A stretch of 64,000 nucleotides of DNA from Blasia pusilla (GCA_050084515.1 CM114275.1:19840001-19904000); one strand, 5' to 3'; counted from the stretch's first letter, positions 46,411-58,141 are shown. Translations and numbers: made by a program. Notes: generated from the letters alone by a model not told the origin.

Positions 46411-47360
46411 TGTCGCGACCCTCATGACCAAACGAGTGCCAAGCGGAACATCGGAACATTAGCGGGCTCACACTAAGATGGTTTGCGTGTTGGAGTAGTC
46501 TCGAATAAGAGACGAGAGACGAGGCGCAAGCGAGGCTTTGTGTTTCAGATGTTGTGGTCGCGACCAAGAAACCTGGACCAAACACGGAATAATACTTGAA
46601 AGAGGTCGAGTCTAGAAAGTGGGTTGCCAAAGGAAGAATCCGGATTTGGAACTCCTTGGAGACTCGAGGATCCAAATCCGGATTCTTCCGAGGAGTTTCC
46701 GATTGTATTTATAACCATAACTTTTAGCGCCAAGATGCGTTTGGATTAAAAAAGGGTGCGTTGGAAGGCTTATGGAAAGCCGGTTCAAACGCACTAGAGA
46801 TCTTTGCAAACGCATAAGCAGCGGCTGAGAAACAACCCGGAAACGACTGTAAGTAGAGTCGGGTTGAGGGCCACAATGAAGGGCCCGACCCTCCTTTTCC
46901 AAAAAGGGGGTTATTGGAGAACCCCAAAAGTACTAGTAAGGGGGAAGGTCTCCGAGAGTGCTTGGAACTCGAATCCCACTTTGGGCGCCATGGGGCGGCT
47001 CAAGGGCATGGAACGGATCGAGAGTTTGGGGTTGGGTTGGAAAACCTGAACCAAGTCTACGGAGGCGATTTTAGACATCACTCTTGGAATTCACCCTGCG
47101 ACTCAATTACTTGGGTCTCGGTTTGGAACAAGCACGAGGTCCGTTGAACAGTAGGGATCGCTAGGCGCGCAAGTGCCGTTTTAGATTCCTAGGCTAATCA
47201 GGAAGTCTATTCCAAGTCTTGAAGGACTTGCCATGTTTTGGAAACTAGGAATTAAGGAAGTTTGAGCTTGATGAGACGCCGAGTTGAGAACTTGGTGGGT
47301 TGGAACGCTGGTTAGCCCGGACCCGACTAATGAGAGTGCGTGTTTGGGTGGAGATCGGCA
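46411..47360 (+). mobile_element. LTR-like repeat R2, copy 2
   Basis: Starts TGTCGCGACC and is the reverse complement of 44984-45907 (about 950 bp, high similarity). It ends at gagatcggc, so the last 80 bp of the repeat are missing. The copia integrase resumes immediately as GSSYFFLVFDDYSRKMWVY, with the codons normally between KAPL and this block lost. Confidence 0.75.
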
Positions 47361-48480
47361 GTGGCATTAAGTGGTTCTTCCTACTTCTTTTTAGTTTTTG
47401 ACGATTATAGTAGGAAGATGTGGGTATATTTCCTTCGTGATAAGGCAAGTGCTTTTGGAAAATTTAAAGTATGGCACAAGCTGGTTGAGAATGAGACAGG
47501 AGAGAAGGTACAGAAGCTTCACACCGATCGAGGAGGAGAATTCTTATAAAAAAAATTCAACAAATATTTGGGGGAGCATGGAATCAAGCGACAGTTAACC
47601 ACAGCACATACATGTCTACCACAATAAAATGGAGTTATTGAGCATTGAAACCGTATAGTGGTGGAGATGGCAAGATGTATGATGAAAGCAAAAGGTTTGA
47701 CAAAAGGATTTTGGAGAGAAGGTACAGAAGCTTCACACCGATCGAGGAGGAGAATTCTTATAAAAAAAATTCAACAAATATTTGGGGGAGCATGGAATCA
47801 AGCGACAGTTAACCACGGCACATACATGTCTACCACAATAAAATGGAGTTATTGAGCATTGAAACCGTATAGTGGTGGAGATGGCAAGATGTATGATGAA
47901 AGCAAAAGGTTTGACAAAAGGATTTTGGGCTGAAGCTATTAATACTGCTGTTTACATTCCAAATAGAAGTGTTATCAAGTCAATGCAAGGCATGACTCCC
48001 CATCAATAATACTCAGGTAACGTACCATCAGTCCAACATTTCAGGACTTTTGGTAGCGAGTGCTTTGTACATATTCCTGAAGCATCCAAGACCAAGCTGG
48101 AGTCCAAGAGTAGGAAGTGCATCTTTATGGAATACAGTGATGAGTCTAAAGCTTATCGCCTATGGTATCCTAAGGCAAAGAAGATGCTTGTGAGTCGTGT
48201 TGTGGTGTTCCAGGAACAGCCTCGTCAAGTGGCGGATATCAATGGTCCGTCCACATTATCATCAAGCGAAGAGATGACCCGCCAGAGCACACCACCAATG
48301 TTTACACGAGATCATCAAGAAGAAGAATTTGGTGATGATTACAAAGAGCAGCCTGCTCTTCCACTACGGTCGTCATACTCTAAGTAGATAAAGCAACTCT
48401 TGGATGGTAAGGATCCACCAACAACTGATGAAGTTGTTACACATCCAAGGAGATCCAAGAGACTAGAATTTGAGGCGTCT
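47361..48480 (+). pseudogene. Copia integrase with internal duplication
   Basis: Integrase core FFLVFDDYSRKMWVYFLRD, then KLHTDRGGEF with the second catalytic Asp (about 47518-47546), followed by stops. The sequence 47501-47714 is repeated at 47715-47928. Beyond the duplication the frame gives GFWAEAINTAVYIPNRS, HFRTFGSECFVHIPEASK, CIFMEYSDESKAYRLW and a hinge with ERSKRLEFEAS-like RRSKRLEFEAS at about 48450-48480. Reverse transcriptase and RNase H are absent. Confidence 0.85.
47501..47928. repeat. Recent 214-bp tandem duplication
   Basis: Two head-to-tail copies, 47501-47714 and 47715-47928, are nearly identical (cacagcacat versus cacggcacat is one difference I can see). The near identity, compared with the decayed surroundings, indicates a recent event or an assembly artefact. 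Confidence 0.93.
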
Positions 48481-48662
48481 CGGGGTTGGGGCCTCTGGAA
48501 GAAAAGGAGGACATGACGGGTGTCGGCTTCACTCCAGAAGTGGTGCCCCCGAAATCGATAGAGACCTTGGGAGCCACGGTCGATGAGATGTACGCTTTGA
48601 TGGAAGCTCCCGCTTTGGCACCCACCGCCGTCGCCGGGAGGACGTGGCTTTCCGCCACGAGC
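48479..48662 (-). pseudogene. Subtilisin-like protease (subtilase) fragment, minus strand
   Basis: The minus-strand frame reads AESHVLPATAVGAKAGASIK, then VAPKVSIDFGGTTSGVKPTP and SFSSRGPNPETPQIL. This is the stretch of plant subtilases after the protease-associated domain up to the conserved SFSSRGPN block. The catalytic Asp, His and Ser are not included. The fragment of about 60 codons is GC-rich and abuts the end of the copia hinge at 48480. That suggests it was captured by, or fell next to, the retroelement. Only a fragment of a secreted serine peptidase. Confidence 0.75.
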
Positions 48663-48689
48663 CCTTCGTCTATATGCTTTTCCCAAATT

Positions 48690-49185
48690 GAGGGAAATTA
48701 TTTGGGGACTAAATTATATTTTATTGTCTAGAGTAAAGTATGGAGGAGAGATGGAAAAAATTACAAGGGGCGTAAAATAGTGTGAAAAATGGAAGAACAT
48801 CAATCTTAATGCAGCCTAAAACTAGACAATTCAATTATGAGGATGCATTAGATCATTGTAGAGGAATAGTTGAGATTCTTTTAGGTAAGTGGGTAGATTG
48901 GATGATGACCTTTGGGGGAGCTAAAGAGCGTACATACAAGGTATAGGGCTTTGAGGGCGGGAGAGAGCATGAAAGCAATGCGAGGGAGGGAGAGGTCGTG
49001 GATTGTATCTCTTCCCCACTTTGTATTGCATCTGCTTTTGATGCTGCAAAAAGCGCCACAATCTCTCCATGTAGACATGCCAGAGTCTTGATCGAAGGTG
49101 CATTACCGCATGAACAAAAACGGCATGACAGGTGCAAAGGAGAAGATCTGATTGGGAGACATTTGGATTGCGTTCCTAGGTGATT
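48690..49185. other. Non-coding stretch
   Basis: No gene recognised. Only short overlapping frames occur, on both strands. Confidence 0.45.
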
Positions 49186-49188
49186 CAA

Positions 49189-49289
<101 letters not shown>

Positions 49290-49500
49290 ATGGACCTGTA
49301 TACATCTATTAAGGAGCTAATTTTGGGTAAGTAACATGTCTGGTTAGGTTCAAGACAATATTATAAAGAAAGGAGTATTTAACCCAAAAAATGTTTGAGG
49401 CATACACAACCTACCTTGTAATATTTCCACAATCATATGTGCAAAAGATGTTTCATTTAAACATGGTAGGGCCTGGATCAATCCTTGTTGGGAGTATGAT

Positions 49501-49945
49501 TTGAGAAGCCAACATATGTATTTAACTTGGGATGATTGGATATTTGATCTTGCTACACGTAATGTTGTGGACTTTTGGCTTCAAGTGAGAGGGATGGCAC
49601 TAAAGTGCACAATGCATATGTGCCATGATAAGAACGGGTTTAAGAGGGATGTTGAAGGTGAGAGAATGGAGAGAGCTATAGTAGACACTAGAAATGTTAT
49701 AGTTGTCGGTGAAAATTTGTCAAATTTTCATTGAGGATTGTCATGTGGGAGTAGATGTAGCTCCACCGTCAAAGATGTATGGTCGTTGTGCAACAACTAA
49801 GGCACCCCTTAGTAGTTGCACTTGTCCTTATTGTCAAGGTTATCTAGAATATATGGAATATGAACTAGGAGCTAGAAATAAAGATGTTTTGGTGCAGATA
49901 AGGAATACTAAACAGATGCTAAATTTTTGTAGGAGTAGAGACTGA
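49501..49945 (+). other. Two overlapping unrecognised frames
   Basis: Frames of 77 and 80 codons overlap (49501-49734, 49703-49945). The second includes CTCPYCQGYLEYMEYELGAR, a possible zinc-binding pair. They have the same orientation as, and lie 400 bp before, the transposase-like paralogue at 50331 and might be its upstream part, but I see no clear similarity to the corresponding part at 22.3-23.8 kb. Confidence 0.3.
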
Positions 49946-50330
49946 ATTTGAAAGAATTCAAGCTCAATGTTAGTATCATATTGAGGAGAGCATATTAACC
50001 TTGAATGATTTTTTGGTTTTTTGCATATCATATTTATTTAAAGTGTTTAAATAATGTGACATACTATGTGATAGATAATAGCTTCTGATGTTGGATTGAT
50101 ATATGTTTATTGCATGTTATTGGTGTAGGACCTTCCCTTCACCATTCAGATGGGTATTAAGGTGAGGATTGTTAGAATTACATAATGTGACCCAAACTAA
50201 ACACAAACTGAACCTGTAAGGTTCTTGTTCTATAAAGAGGGAAGAAACTAGTGCACTTCCGAACTTGCCTTGCCAAACATACCTTTAAATCAGACTTTGA
50301 TTTTTCGGATAAAGGTGACGGAGGGGATAG

Positions 50331-51730
50331 ATGAGAATACGAGATAGACATAGAGATAGCCGATATGGGGGTGTTTGTCATGTTTTTGAGAGCATATATT
50401 GGGACTCAAAATTAGAAGGTAGTAGGCAAAGGAAGTTTGAGGATCTTGAGAACTCACATGACATTAAGGATGTTCGAACAGAAACCTTTATACCTTCTGT
50501 TGTTAGTGCATCTAATCCACTACCTATAGATCCATGTTTGGATGATGATCTAAACACTCTGTGGCAAACATTAGACGCATCTAATATCCCTATTGCTAAA
50601 CCCTATGATGACCTTGGTGGTCAAGAACAAATTGAGTCTACTTGTATAATACTTGCACAAGCGTTCCCACAATTTGATGGGCAACAAACTGCACAATGCT
50701 TTCACCTAAACATGTTAGGACCTTCAGTGAGGACCTTGAATAGAGATAGAGCAAAGTTGGTGCCTCTTAGGATTGGAATGATTTTCAAGGAGATTGCAAG
50801 AATTTTGGGGGTTGCAAAGATGGAAGCAAATATATTAGGAGATGTACGAGTAATATTTTCTAAGAATAAAACCCGAGTGAAACCGCATATAAGGTGAATA
50901 TCTTAAATCTTTTGATTTAATTTTATGTATCCAGCAAAGCATATAACTTATGGTTAGATCTAACTAACTTGGATTTTTTGAATTGTGCAGATAGGAGGCT
51001 AAATGGGACACTGTGGTTGGATTTGTGGGGTTGTAGATAACCATGTATGTTCTTATGGCATGGAGGTGAAGGTGGGTAATGGTGTATAAGGGTATGAAAA
51101 GCTTCTTGATGCTTTTCAAAACAGTTTCTTTGGTATCTATGCTAGAGTGATTATATGTAATCCTTTAAATGAAAAATTGCCTAAGCTTTTCATTTGTGCA
51201 ACTTGCACATATGGTAGATTTTACATAGATCGGGTTTGGAATCAATGGGCAAGTTTGAAAACCATGTAGGATAGATATTGTAGGGAATTAGTAGGACCTT
51301 TAATTAGTCATGCTAGTGATAGAGATGGTCATAGGAGAAGGCTTATGATGGCTTTATATTGGAACCAGGAGGGTTCCAGATTCTCAATTGATTGGAGTGG
51401 TTGGAATTTTTCTGCTTCAATTCTGCCATCAAGTGATGTTTATGGATTTAGAGATCAAGATCCTCCTCATTGTGGGAAGAAACTTGTGAATCCTCTTCAT
51501 AGATATACAGAACCCATGGCATTGGGCGTGCACCATGCAAGCTTGGAACATGTCAAAAGAGTCTATGATTTGTACAAGTGGGATGAACATGGTTTAACTA
51601 TAGATGATGTAAATAGGAGAGATAGGCAAAATTGGGCTTCGGCATAGAGGTTGTGCAGTAGAAGAGTGAAAGGGTGTTTAAGGAAAATTCAGGATATGAA
51701 AAATGAGTGTAGGAACTATGTTATACTTGG
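50331..51730 (+). pseudogene. Paralogue of the transposase-like gene, uninverted
   Basis: The frame from about 50331 ends exon 1 with FDGQQTAQCFHLNMLGPSVR, RDRAKLVPLRIGMIFKEIAR and VRVIFSKNKTRVK, where the AKDET of the other copy is SKNKT. A GT-AG intron follows (50894-50990). Exon 2 reads EAKWDTVVGFVG, CSYGMEVKVGNG, IYARVIICNPLNEKLPKLFI, FSIDWSGWNFSASILPSSDV, KKLVNPLHRYTE and HGLTIDDVNRRDRQNWAS. It fades after about 51730. Stops include a TAG just after the splice junction where WEAK is expected. It shows the normal order of the blocks that are inverted at 21.1-22.3 kb. The loss of two acidic residues in SKNKT suggests it was already inactive. Confidence 0.75.
50894..50990 (+). other. Predicted 97-bp intron
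   Basis: GTGAAT donor and TTGTGCAG acceptor, at the same place in the protein as the intron at 21712-21791. Confidence 0.75.
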
Positions 51731-51818
51731 AGGTATGCCCAGATTATATAGATGTGTTCTATTCTCCCACTCTCAATCTGTTTCAGAAAGTGAAAAAAGC
51801 TTCCAAAGTCTCCATCAA

Positions 51819-52110
51819 TTTCATTTGGGAACTACAGTTCCAAATGCCCTTGTTTCGGGCTCAATTCTAATTACTCGAACCGGAACTTGAGTTCCAATTG
51901 ATCCTCCTTCTCATTTCAAGAAATAGATCTATAGTTCGATGGTGGGGTAGCCAAGAAAGAGGCTTGCGATTTCATTTGGGAACTACAGTTCCGAATGCCC
52001 TCGTTGGGGATCAATTATCGCTATTGGAACAAAAACTTGAGTTCCGATTGATACTCCTTCTCATTTTGAGAACTAGATCTAGAGTTCCAATGCTCAGGCA
52101 GTCGGAAAAG
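51819..52110. repeat. Palindrome array, two 151-bp units
   Basis: tttcatttgggaactacag begins at 51819 and at 51970, giving a 151-bp tandem pair. Each unit holds three inverted motifs: ggaactacagttcc (51828, 51979), ggaacttgagttcc (51882; degenerate aaaacttgagttcc at 52032) and an imperfect gaactagatctagagttc-like one (51920, 52070). No coding sequence is likely. Confidence 0.8.
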
Positions 52111-52379
52111 GGCTTAGCGGAATACTCATCATTTAGATCGTTGTGTCAAATTTTCATATTTTGATTCAGGACTATCAAACTGATCCATAGTTTCGATGCA
52201 ATTGGATATATGTTTGATTGGGAGACAGGATATATCATCTAGATCTAGATTCGTGAGTACTCTTTGTCACATCTGAGTAGCTGATAGGCCGAGATCTATC
52301 GTGGATGGGGCGTAGGAGCCAACGGACTATCTTGAGTGTAACTTTGTCTCACGGTGTCGTATGAGGTTTAGGGTCATTA
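52111..52379. other. Short non-coding spacer before element 2
   Basis: No features recognised between the palindrome array and the presumed LTR of element 2. Confidence 0.4.
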
Positions 52380-52742
52380 TGTCAGGAACGTCGTTTCTGA
52401 CAACTTTCCTATTGAGGTCTTTCACAATCGGATGACTTGTTGACCAGGTCATCCGCCCCTGGTAACCTGTGCGCGCATGTTACCAAGAGGATAGCTATTT
52501 TTAGGGAAAGAGCCTTTTGGCTCTTCCCAACCCTATATAAGGGAGGAAGATGGCTTTCCCAAGCCATCTTTCTCATGTTGGGCCTTTGGAGCACCTCTCT
52601 TGTATGTGTGTGAGATAGGACTAGGGTGCTAGCGTCCGGATTCCTTGATAGCGCAGGGTGGACGAGGCTCGATATACTGATGTAGATTGAGGAGTGGAGT
52701 TTTAGGCCAGGTGTGCCGTTTTTACTACTCTTTATTTTTACA
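52380..52742 (+). repeat. Probable 5' LTR of element 2
   Basis: Starts TGTCAGGAACG. TATA-like ctatataag lies at 52533-52541. A perfect 10-bp hairpin (aagatggctt, loop tccc, aagccatctt) at 52547-52570 sits where transcription should begin. A weaker 7-bp hairpin (aagagcc/ggctctt) lies just upstream. The end at tttttaca (52742) is by analogy with element 1; only one LTR is in the window, so the borders are uncertain. Confidence 0.45.
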
Positions 52743-54010
52743 TGAGAAAGATGTCAGGGGGTTGGTGGGAATTCGTTGTTTGCAGGTAGGCAAGTGAGTT
52801 GCCTCCGTGGGGAGCCCTTGGAGACGCTGGTTGGCATTCTTGTTGGTCATTTTGTGTTCAAAAGGCCATGCGTGGAAGCCCTACTCATTTTCTCCTGATT
52901 TTCACTAGCAGGGAACTAGGGTAGAGCAGTAGCAGAGTGATGGACAAGAGTGCTCGGGTGTAGCACACGAGTATAGTAGCGTTGAGAGAATGGCATAGTC
53001 GGAAAATGGGAAGGGGAGTATTTTTGTGCAAGACACCATAGCCGCCGTGAGGGCGGCCAGGCTAGGTCAAGTCTAGGGTTAGGGCGCGGATCCCCTTCCC
53101 CATAGGGCCCCCGTGTATTTAGGGCCCTCTAGGGCCATTATGGACCATAGGGACGCGGGCCAAGCCTTGGCCCCTTTTCTTCCCCCCTTACGTAGTTACG
53201 AGCGCCATGGTCGGCGCCTCCTCAACGTGGTGGAGTGCGGATGTGGTTGGGGCCAATACGGATATTGTAAGGGTCAAGATGGACGTGGTCGGTAGGATAG
53301 ACGTGGTTGGGGCACAAGCCGACATGGTAGGCCGGGTGGACGTAGTAGAGGCGCGGGTGACGTGATAGACGAGCATGGTTGCGTTTGGACGGAGTTGAGT
53401 TGAGGTTCCGAGGCACGTTTGGGGGTGGACGGAGAGATTTTTCAAGACGTGATCTTTTTCGGGCATGGTTGGGATTTTTGAGGATTCTGATGGAAACATA
53501 CGGGCATCCGCTCATGGGAGGTTTCGCGTGTTGTTCAAGGAGAGTGTCGTGTTGCGGAGGTTGCTGCACCACATGGAGGAGTGTGTGTTGATGGTGCCGT
53601 AGGTTGGTGGGCGTGATCAGGTTACCCATTCGAGTCCCTTTTCCCACACCTATCTTGTGTGATTGAGAGTGGTGGGTATCAGGAAGTTGTTGGTGTTAGA
53701 TGGGTGTAGCGATGGTGATGAGTGAAGACTCCTTTCATGTGTAGCATGTTGATGGATATACGGCGGTTGCCGAGCAGGGGTCGAGTGTATGACCCAAGTG
53801 TATGTTGTTGATTAGGTGACTTAGTCGGGAGGTTTAGGGTGAGCGCGAGTGTTGATTGTGCATGAGGCAGGGTGTGTCGTCAAAGGATTATCATTAGTTA
53901 ATGTGAGCTAGTGAGGAGTGTGGGAGACTCTCGGTGAGTTTGAGTGTTTGAGCGGGTGAGACAAGGTTGCCATCACGGCCTTCTTCTAGGGTTCGGAAAA
54001 ATGGGGTAGT
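52743..54010 (+). other. Leader of element 2
   Basis: GC-rich, non-coding, about 1.2 kb. It contains gcgtggaagccct (52870), a variant of the gcggaagcgctg leader motif of elements 1 and 3. The region 53260-53380 is rich in 'gacgtggt(c/t)gg' units. Near its end, gccatcacgg (53971) matches gtcatcacgg before gag in elements 1 and 3. Confidence 0.5.
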
Positions 54011-55657
54011 GTGAGCAATAGTAGTGGTATGACACTAAGTGGAGTGAGATACCAAGGGGTTACAAGTGAGGAGCTAGCACGACATCCATCCATGGCCGCA
54101 TCGTCATCACTAGGCACCGGATCTGGTAACGAGATCGCAGACGGAATCAATATCACTTGGCAGGAGTTGGACGATATGGGCCATCAGGGCATGTATCATT
54201 TCTCGGGTGCAGTGGGCACCATCGACTTAGATGATTTTATCCAGGAGTTTGACACGTGGTGCCACTTCCAAGAGATACAGACCTCGACACAGTTCAACCC
54301 TTTCATGGCATGGAAGGGGTTGTTCCAGCACTTGGAGGGTCATCCATCGGATGACCACATGGAGTTTTGATCACTATATTCAGTAGAGATTGATACTTGG
54401 AGGATATTTTGGGCTCCAAGGTATGTGTCCACTAGTGGTCGCGATGCATATGATGGGATTGTGAGAGGAGAGAGACCCACACCATTAGCCCGGAGACTAG
54501 ATGGAGAGGAGGGCAGTGAGACAGGCAATGTGGTAGAGACCTTTGGTGGTAGAGGGCCACCCAGCTTCAGTCCCACAGTCGAGTTCTTCCAACATTTGGG
54601 GAAGAGCTATCAAGGCGTACACATTGACAAGTTGAAGAGTCTATAGGATTTTCAGTTACAATCGGGTGAAAGTCTGAGAGAGGCATTCACACGCATGAGA
54701 AGGCTGATCATTGCTAAGTATGGAGTGATTGAGGCGTAGTCAGTCCAATATTGGTAAGGGGTTCTGGATCGAGAACTATGGAGGAGAGTCCAAGATGCGG
54801 TGCTGATTCACAAAACGAAGCCCACATTGAAGGTGGTCTTCAAGTTGTCTGAGCGTATTGAGCTCAACATGAGTGAGGAGCAAGTAGTGACTGCTGGATT
54901 TTCTCGAAAGTCGGTAGGTCCACGAGCGACGGTGACCCCATAGGTGCCACAACGAGCACCAGTACCACGGGAGCAGGCCAATGTGCCCAGAGAGCAAGGC
55001 GGGTACCGTGAGCCTATGAGGCAACGACCCGTACCTAAATATGTTACCCAGCCGGAACCGATGTTGTCTTGTTGGATGTGTGGAGGGGTCCATAGGCAGA
55101 GAGATTGCACACAACATGGGAGAGGACCACGAGCGCCTCCGATTGCTGAAAAGCCATAGAGGATGGCCCCACCACAGTACCAGTGTGACTATTGCCATAG
55201 ATATGGTCACACTAGGGATAGATGTTTTGACCTTCGTGGAGAGGCACATCCAGAGGTAGGCCAAGGGCCTGGGGGCAGCCGTCCTGGAGGAGGTCGGGGA
55301 GTTCTTCTTGGACGTGGTGGTCAAGGACCACCACCAGCTAGAGGAGATGGAGCAAGAGCACTAGAGCCGGCACTTCTCTCACGCATCGATCAATTGGAGC
55401 AGAGGATTGCTGCCATGACGATGATGCAGCTCAAGGAAGGCACGGAGCCGCGAGCAGCTAGTGTGGCTCCAGCTTCTACCTCTTACCTTGACCCGGGTCA
55501 AGATCTCGCTAGTATGGGGTTTATGTGTAGTGCAGCTCTAGTTGAGGCTACTGTAGTGATGACTTGGGATGCTGCAAGAGGCAACAAGCCATCAAGAGGT
55601 GGAGTTGAGATTGACCCACCGGAGGAGACCAATGGGCAGCAGGTCAGGGTTCCATAG
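54011..55657 (+). pseudogene. gag: Gag of element 2
   Basis: Capsid frame from 54011 with HFSGAVGTIDLDDFIQEFD and FNPFMAWKGLFQHLEG, ending in a TGA at 54368. Later frames contain SYQGVHIDKLKSL and the zinc knuckle CWMCGGVHRQRDC (about 55070-55110). After a TAG comes a second knuckle, CDYCHRYGHTRDRC (about 55184-55225). A Gly/Arg-rich RGG-type stretch follows (GGGRGVLLGRGGQGPPPARG), then a probable coiled coil LLSRIDQLEQRIAAM. The RGG tract behind the knuckles is shared with elements 1 and 3 and would bind nucleic acid. Confidence 0.82.
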
Positions 55658-56122
55658 TCATTCAAATTGTCGAAGGCACTACACACACCATCGATGGTGC
55701 CTTGACAAGCAGCGGTGCCAACAAGTCAGGCAGGTACATCGACATCACGAGGAGTTGGAGTGACAACTCCTATGTCAGCTTGAGTGGAGTCAATGTCAAC
55801 CATAGTGTTGGAGGTGGCCACCAGAGTGAGCCAGACTCCGTTATTTTTCGCCATAGAGTTGGCGACTTTGGAAGTTGGACCAGCTGAGGTGTTTTGGTAG
55901 GCCGCCACGTTGTGTGAGCATGGAGAGGTGACTTCTTCTTGCTCAGAGGTAGTTGAGGAGGTTTTGGACTTGCCCTCAGAGCCGGTGCTCGTGACATCCC
56001 CCACAGAGTCATGGCATACAGCGGCGATGAAGTTGGTAGATATGCCAGCTCGCCCGGCCATAGAGCGAGCAGTGGTGACACCTGGAGTAGTGTTACTAGA
56101 TAACCAAGCTTGAGTATTTCGC

Positions 56123-56455
56123 TTGGTTAGTCCGACAGGGACAGTATATCACCCGCAGTGCGTCCTACTTGATTCGGGAGCGCAACCCTTGATGTTAGGG
56201 AAGGCAGCGTGTTTAGCGTTGGGGTTACGAAAGGCCGACATTGAGCCTTGTCCCTTCCAGATACAGACCTCAATTGGGGGCATGTCATCCACGCAATATA
56301 TGACTCGACAGGAGATAGTTGTCAGAGTCCACCCAGAGCATGCAACGGATAATGCTATAGTGCGCACACGTGCGATTAAAATACCAGCTCAGTCGTACAA
56401 TGTGTTGGTGGGGAGTACAGTGTTATATCCCCTAGGATTCATCCTTGACTTCTAA
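56123..56455 (+). pseudogene. Aspartic protease of element 2
   Basis: The frame reads VLLDSGAQPLMLGKAACLAL, then PFQIQTSIGGMSSTQYMTRQ and YNVLVGSTVLYPLGF. It is intact in itself and aligns residue for residue with the element 1 protease. The upstream linker (55700-56110) is in shifted frames. Confidence 0.85.
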
Positions 56456-56879
56456 GAGGAGACTGTTGCTTATCGGCCACGTTGGCGGTCAGATGACGAT
56501 CGGATGAGTCAGTTACCCGTGTAGTTTGCGGGACGAGGAGGTCGATCATGAGACGAGTTTGTGACCACGTTGGCAGCTTTCACAGGTAGTGTTACCAAGC
56601 CAAGAGAGTTGTTGGAGGAGAATGGACATACGGAGGATATCCCAGTAGTGGATAGTCCCATGGAGAGACAGGCCATGGTGGGTGTCTCTTCCCATGTTGG
56701 CAAGACCTCTTCACCATTATGGGGTACGACACGAGAGCTACATAGGAGTGCCAACGACCTTGTTAGGCAGGCGTGAAGTCATGCTTTTATCCCAGAGCAG
56801 CAAGAGTCAAGTGGCGATCAGGCCCCTAAAGTGGAGATGTTGAACCCATTGGAAACCACACCCATTGTGTGGTAGTGAC

Positions 56880-57840
56880 CAGAGGAGGATGTTAGGGTGT
56901 TAGATCTCTTTGGAGGGATTAGCACCCGATTGGCTGTAGTATTACACGCGGGCATATGGGTGCATCAGTACCTTTATATGGAGAGAGATGAGACCATGCG
57001 GTGAGTATCATTACGTCACGTAGCGAGATTGGTCTAGAGGTATCCTGAGTTGTTGGTGGTATCTGCAGTATGGGGATATCAGCATACACTACCCGCCGAC
57101 ATCTCTTTGGTAGGGGCGCAGGATCTGGAAAGAGTTGGCACCATTCATTTGGTGACTGCCGGATAGCCATGTTAGGGTCATTCATTAGTCGGCCAAGGGT
57201 TTGGATTGCAGGATCCGAGGTCAGGGATGTTTTGGGAGATGTTGCGAGCAGTACGACACTTACAGGAGAGTCAGACATGTTCTCCAGCGTACATTTTGGA
57301 GAAAGTGTGGTTGTTGGGAGACACTCATGCACGTGTGATGACAAGTGTACATCAGGTGAGGTCTTGGTTGGGACCTGCTGTGTTGTTAGATGCAGCGAGA
57401 GTTGGATCACGCGCCCATCATCTACGATTGTGGTGGACAAACCTGATACCATCAGAGGTACTTAGTAGAGCATACGATGGAGTCCAAAGAGCACCACATC
57501 TCATAGTTGATGTTATTTTGGGCTCAGGGCGTTGATCTCAAGTGGTGACGCGGGATGATAGACCACAGTTGGCGATGGCCAATAGGGTGGGGGAGTTGAG
57601 GGCAGCCTTACCTATGCTGGTGAGCTTCCCAACATCCCATGCCTTTCGTCAGGGAGAGTCAAGCATGATTTGGGATGAGATGACCTGAGCATTGGAGGAG
57701 CCTACAGTAGATGAGCGCGAGCGCGCCATGGGGTTCGCTACAGGTACTACGGCGGTGCTAGGTATAACAGAGACATCCCGGAGATAGGTGTTGGGGCAGG
57801 CGATGGACCTCAACTGTCTCACATGGATAGTCAGCCTATG
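56880..57840 (+). pseudogene. C5 DNA methyltransferase domain in element 2
   Basis: VLDLFGGISTRLAVV (motif I, about 56897-56940), YLYMERDET, GAQDLERVGTIHLV, then motif IV with the catalytic Cys at 57170-57172 directly between two TAG codons (57164 and 57173), which replace Trp and Gln. FWEMLRAVRHLQ, AYILEKVWLLGD (motif VI changed from ENV to EKV), SRAHHLRLWWTNL, ERERAMGFATGTTAV and VLGQAMDLNCLTWI follow. The domain is complete in order but catalytically dead. Confidence 0.88.
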
Positions 57841-58141
57841 TATGACTGAGCAGAGATGGATCCGAGTGTCATCCATGACGTCACTTCCACAAGTTGGACC
57901 ATTGCCTACAGGGTCTGTACATGCATTGGTTGGGGGCGGGACGAGGAGAGATAGACACCCATGGACTTCCTGGGACATCGTTCGAGCGGAGAGTGCAAAG
58001 GCGGCCAGAGCACCACATGTTCATTTTTTGGATGTGGAGCATGGTGTAGGAGGTCAAAGTGGAGTGGCTCTTGCGAAGGTGGCTAGGGTTGCTACATAGC
58101 AACCAAAGTCGGAGGTTGCGTCCTCTCCGAGTGAGGTCACG

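Noticed and set aside
46612-46902. Frame starting MEKEGRALHCGPQPD, present in both R2 copies
   Set aside because: Its presence in both copies follows from the sequence identity of the repeat. It has no domain and no evidence of selection.
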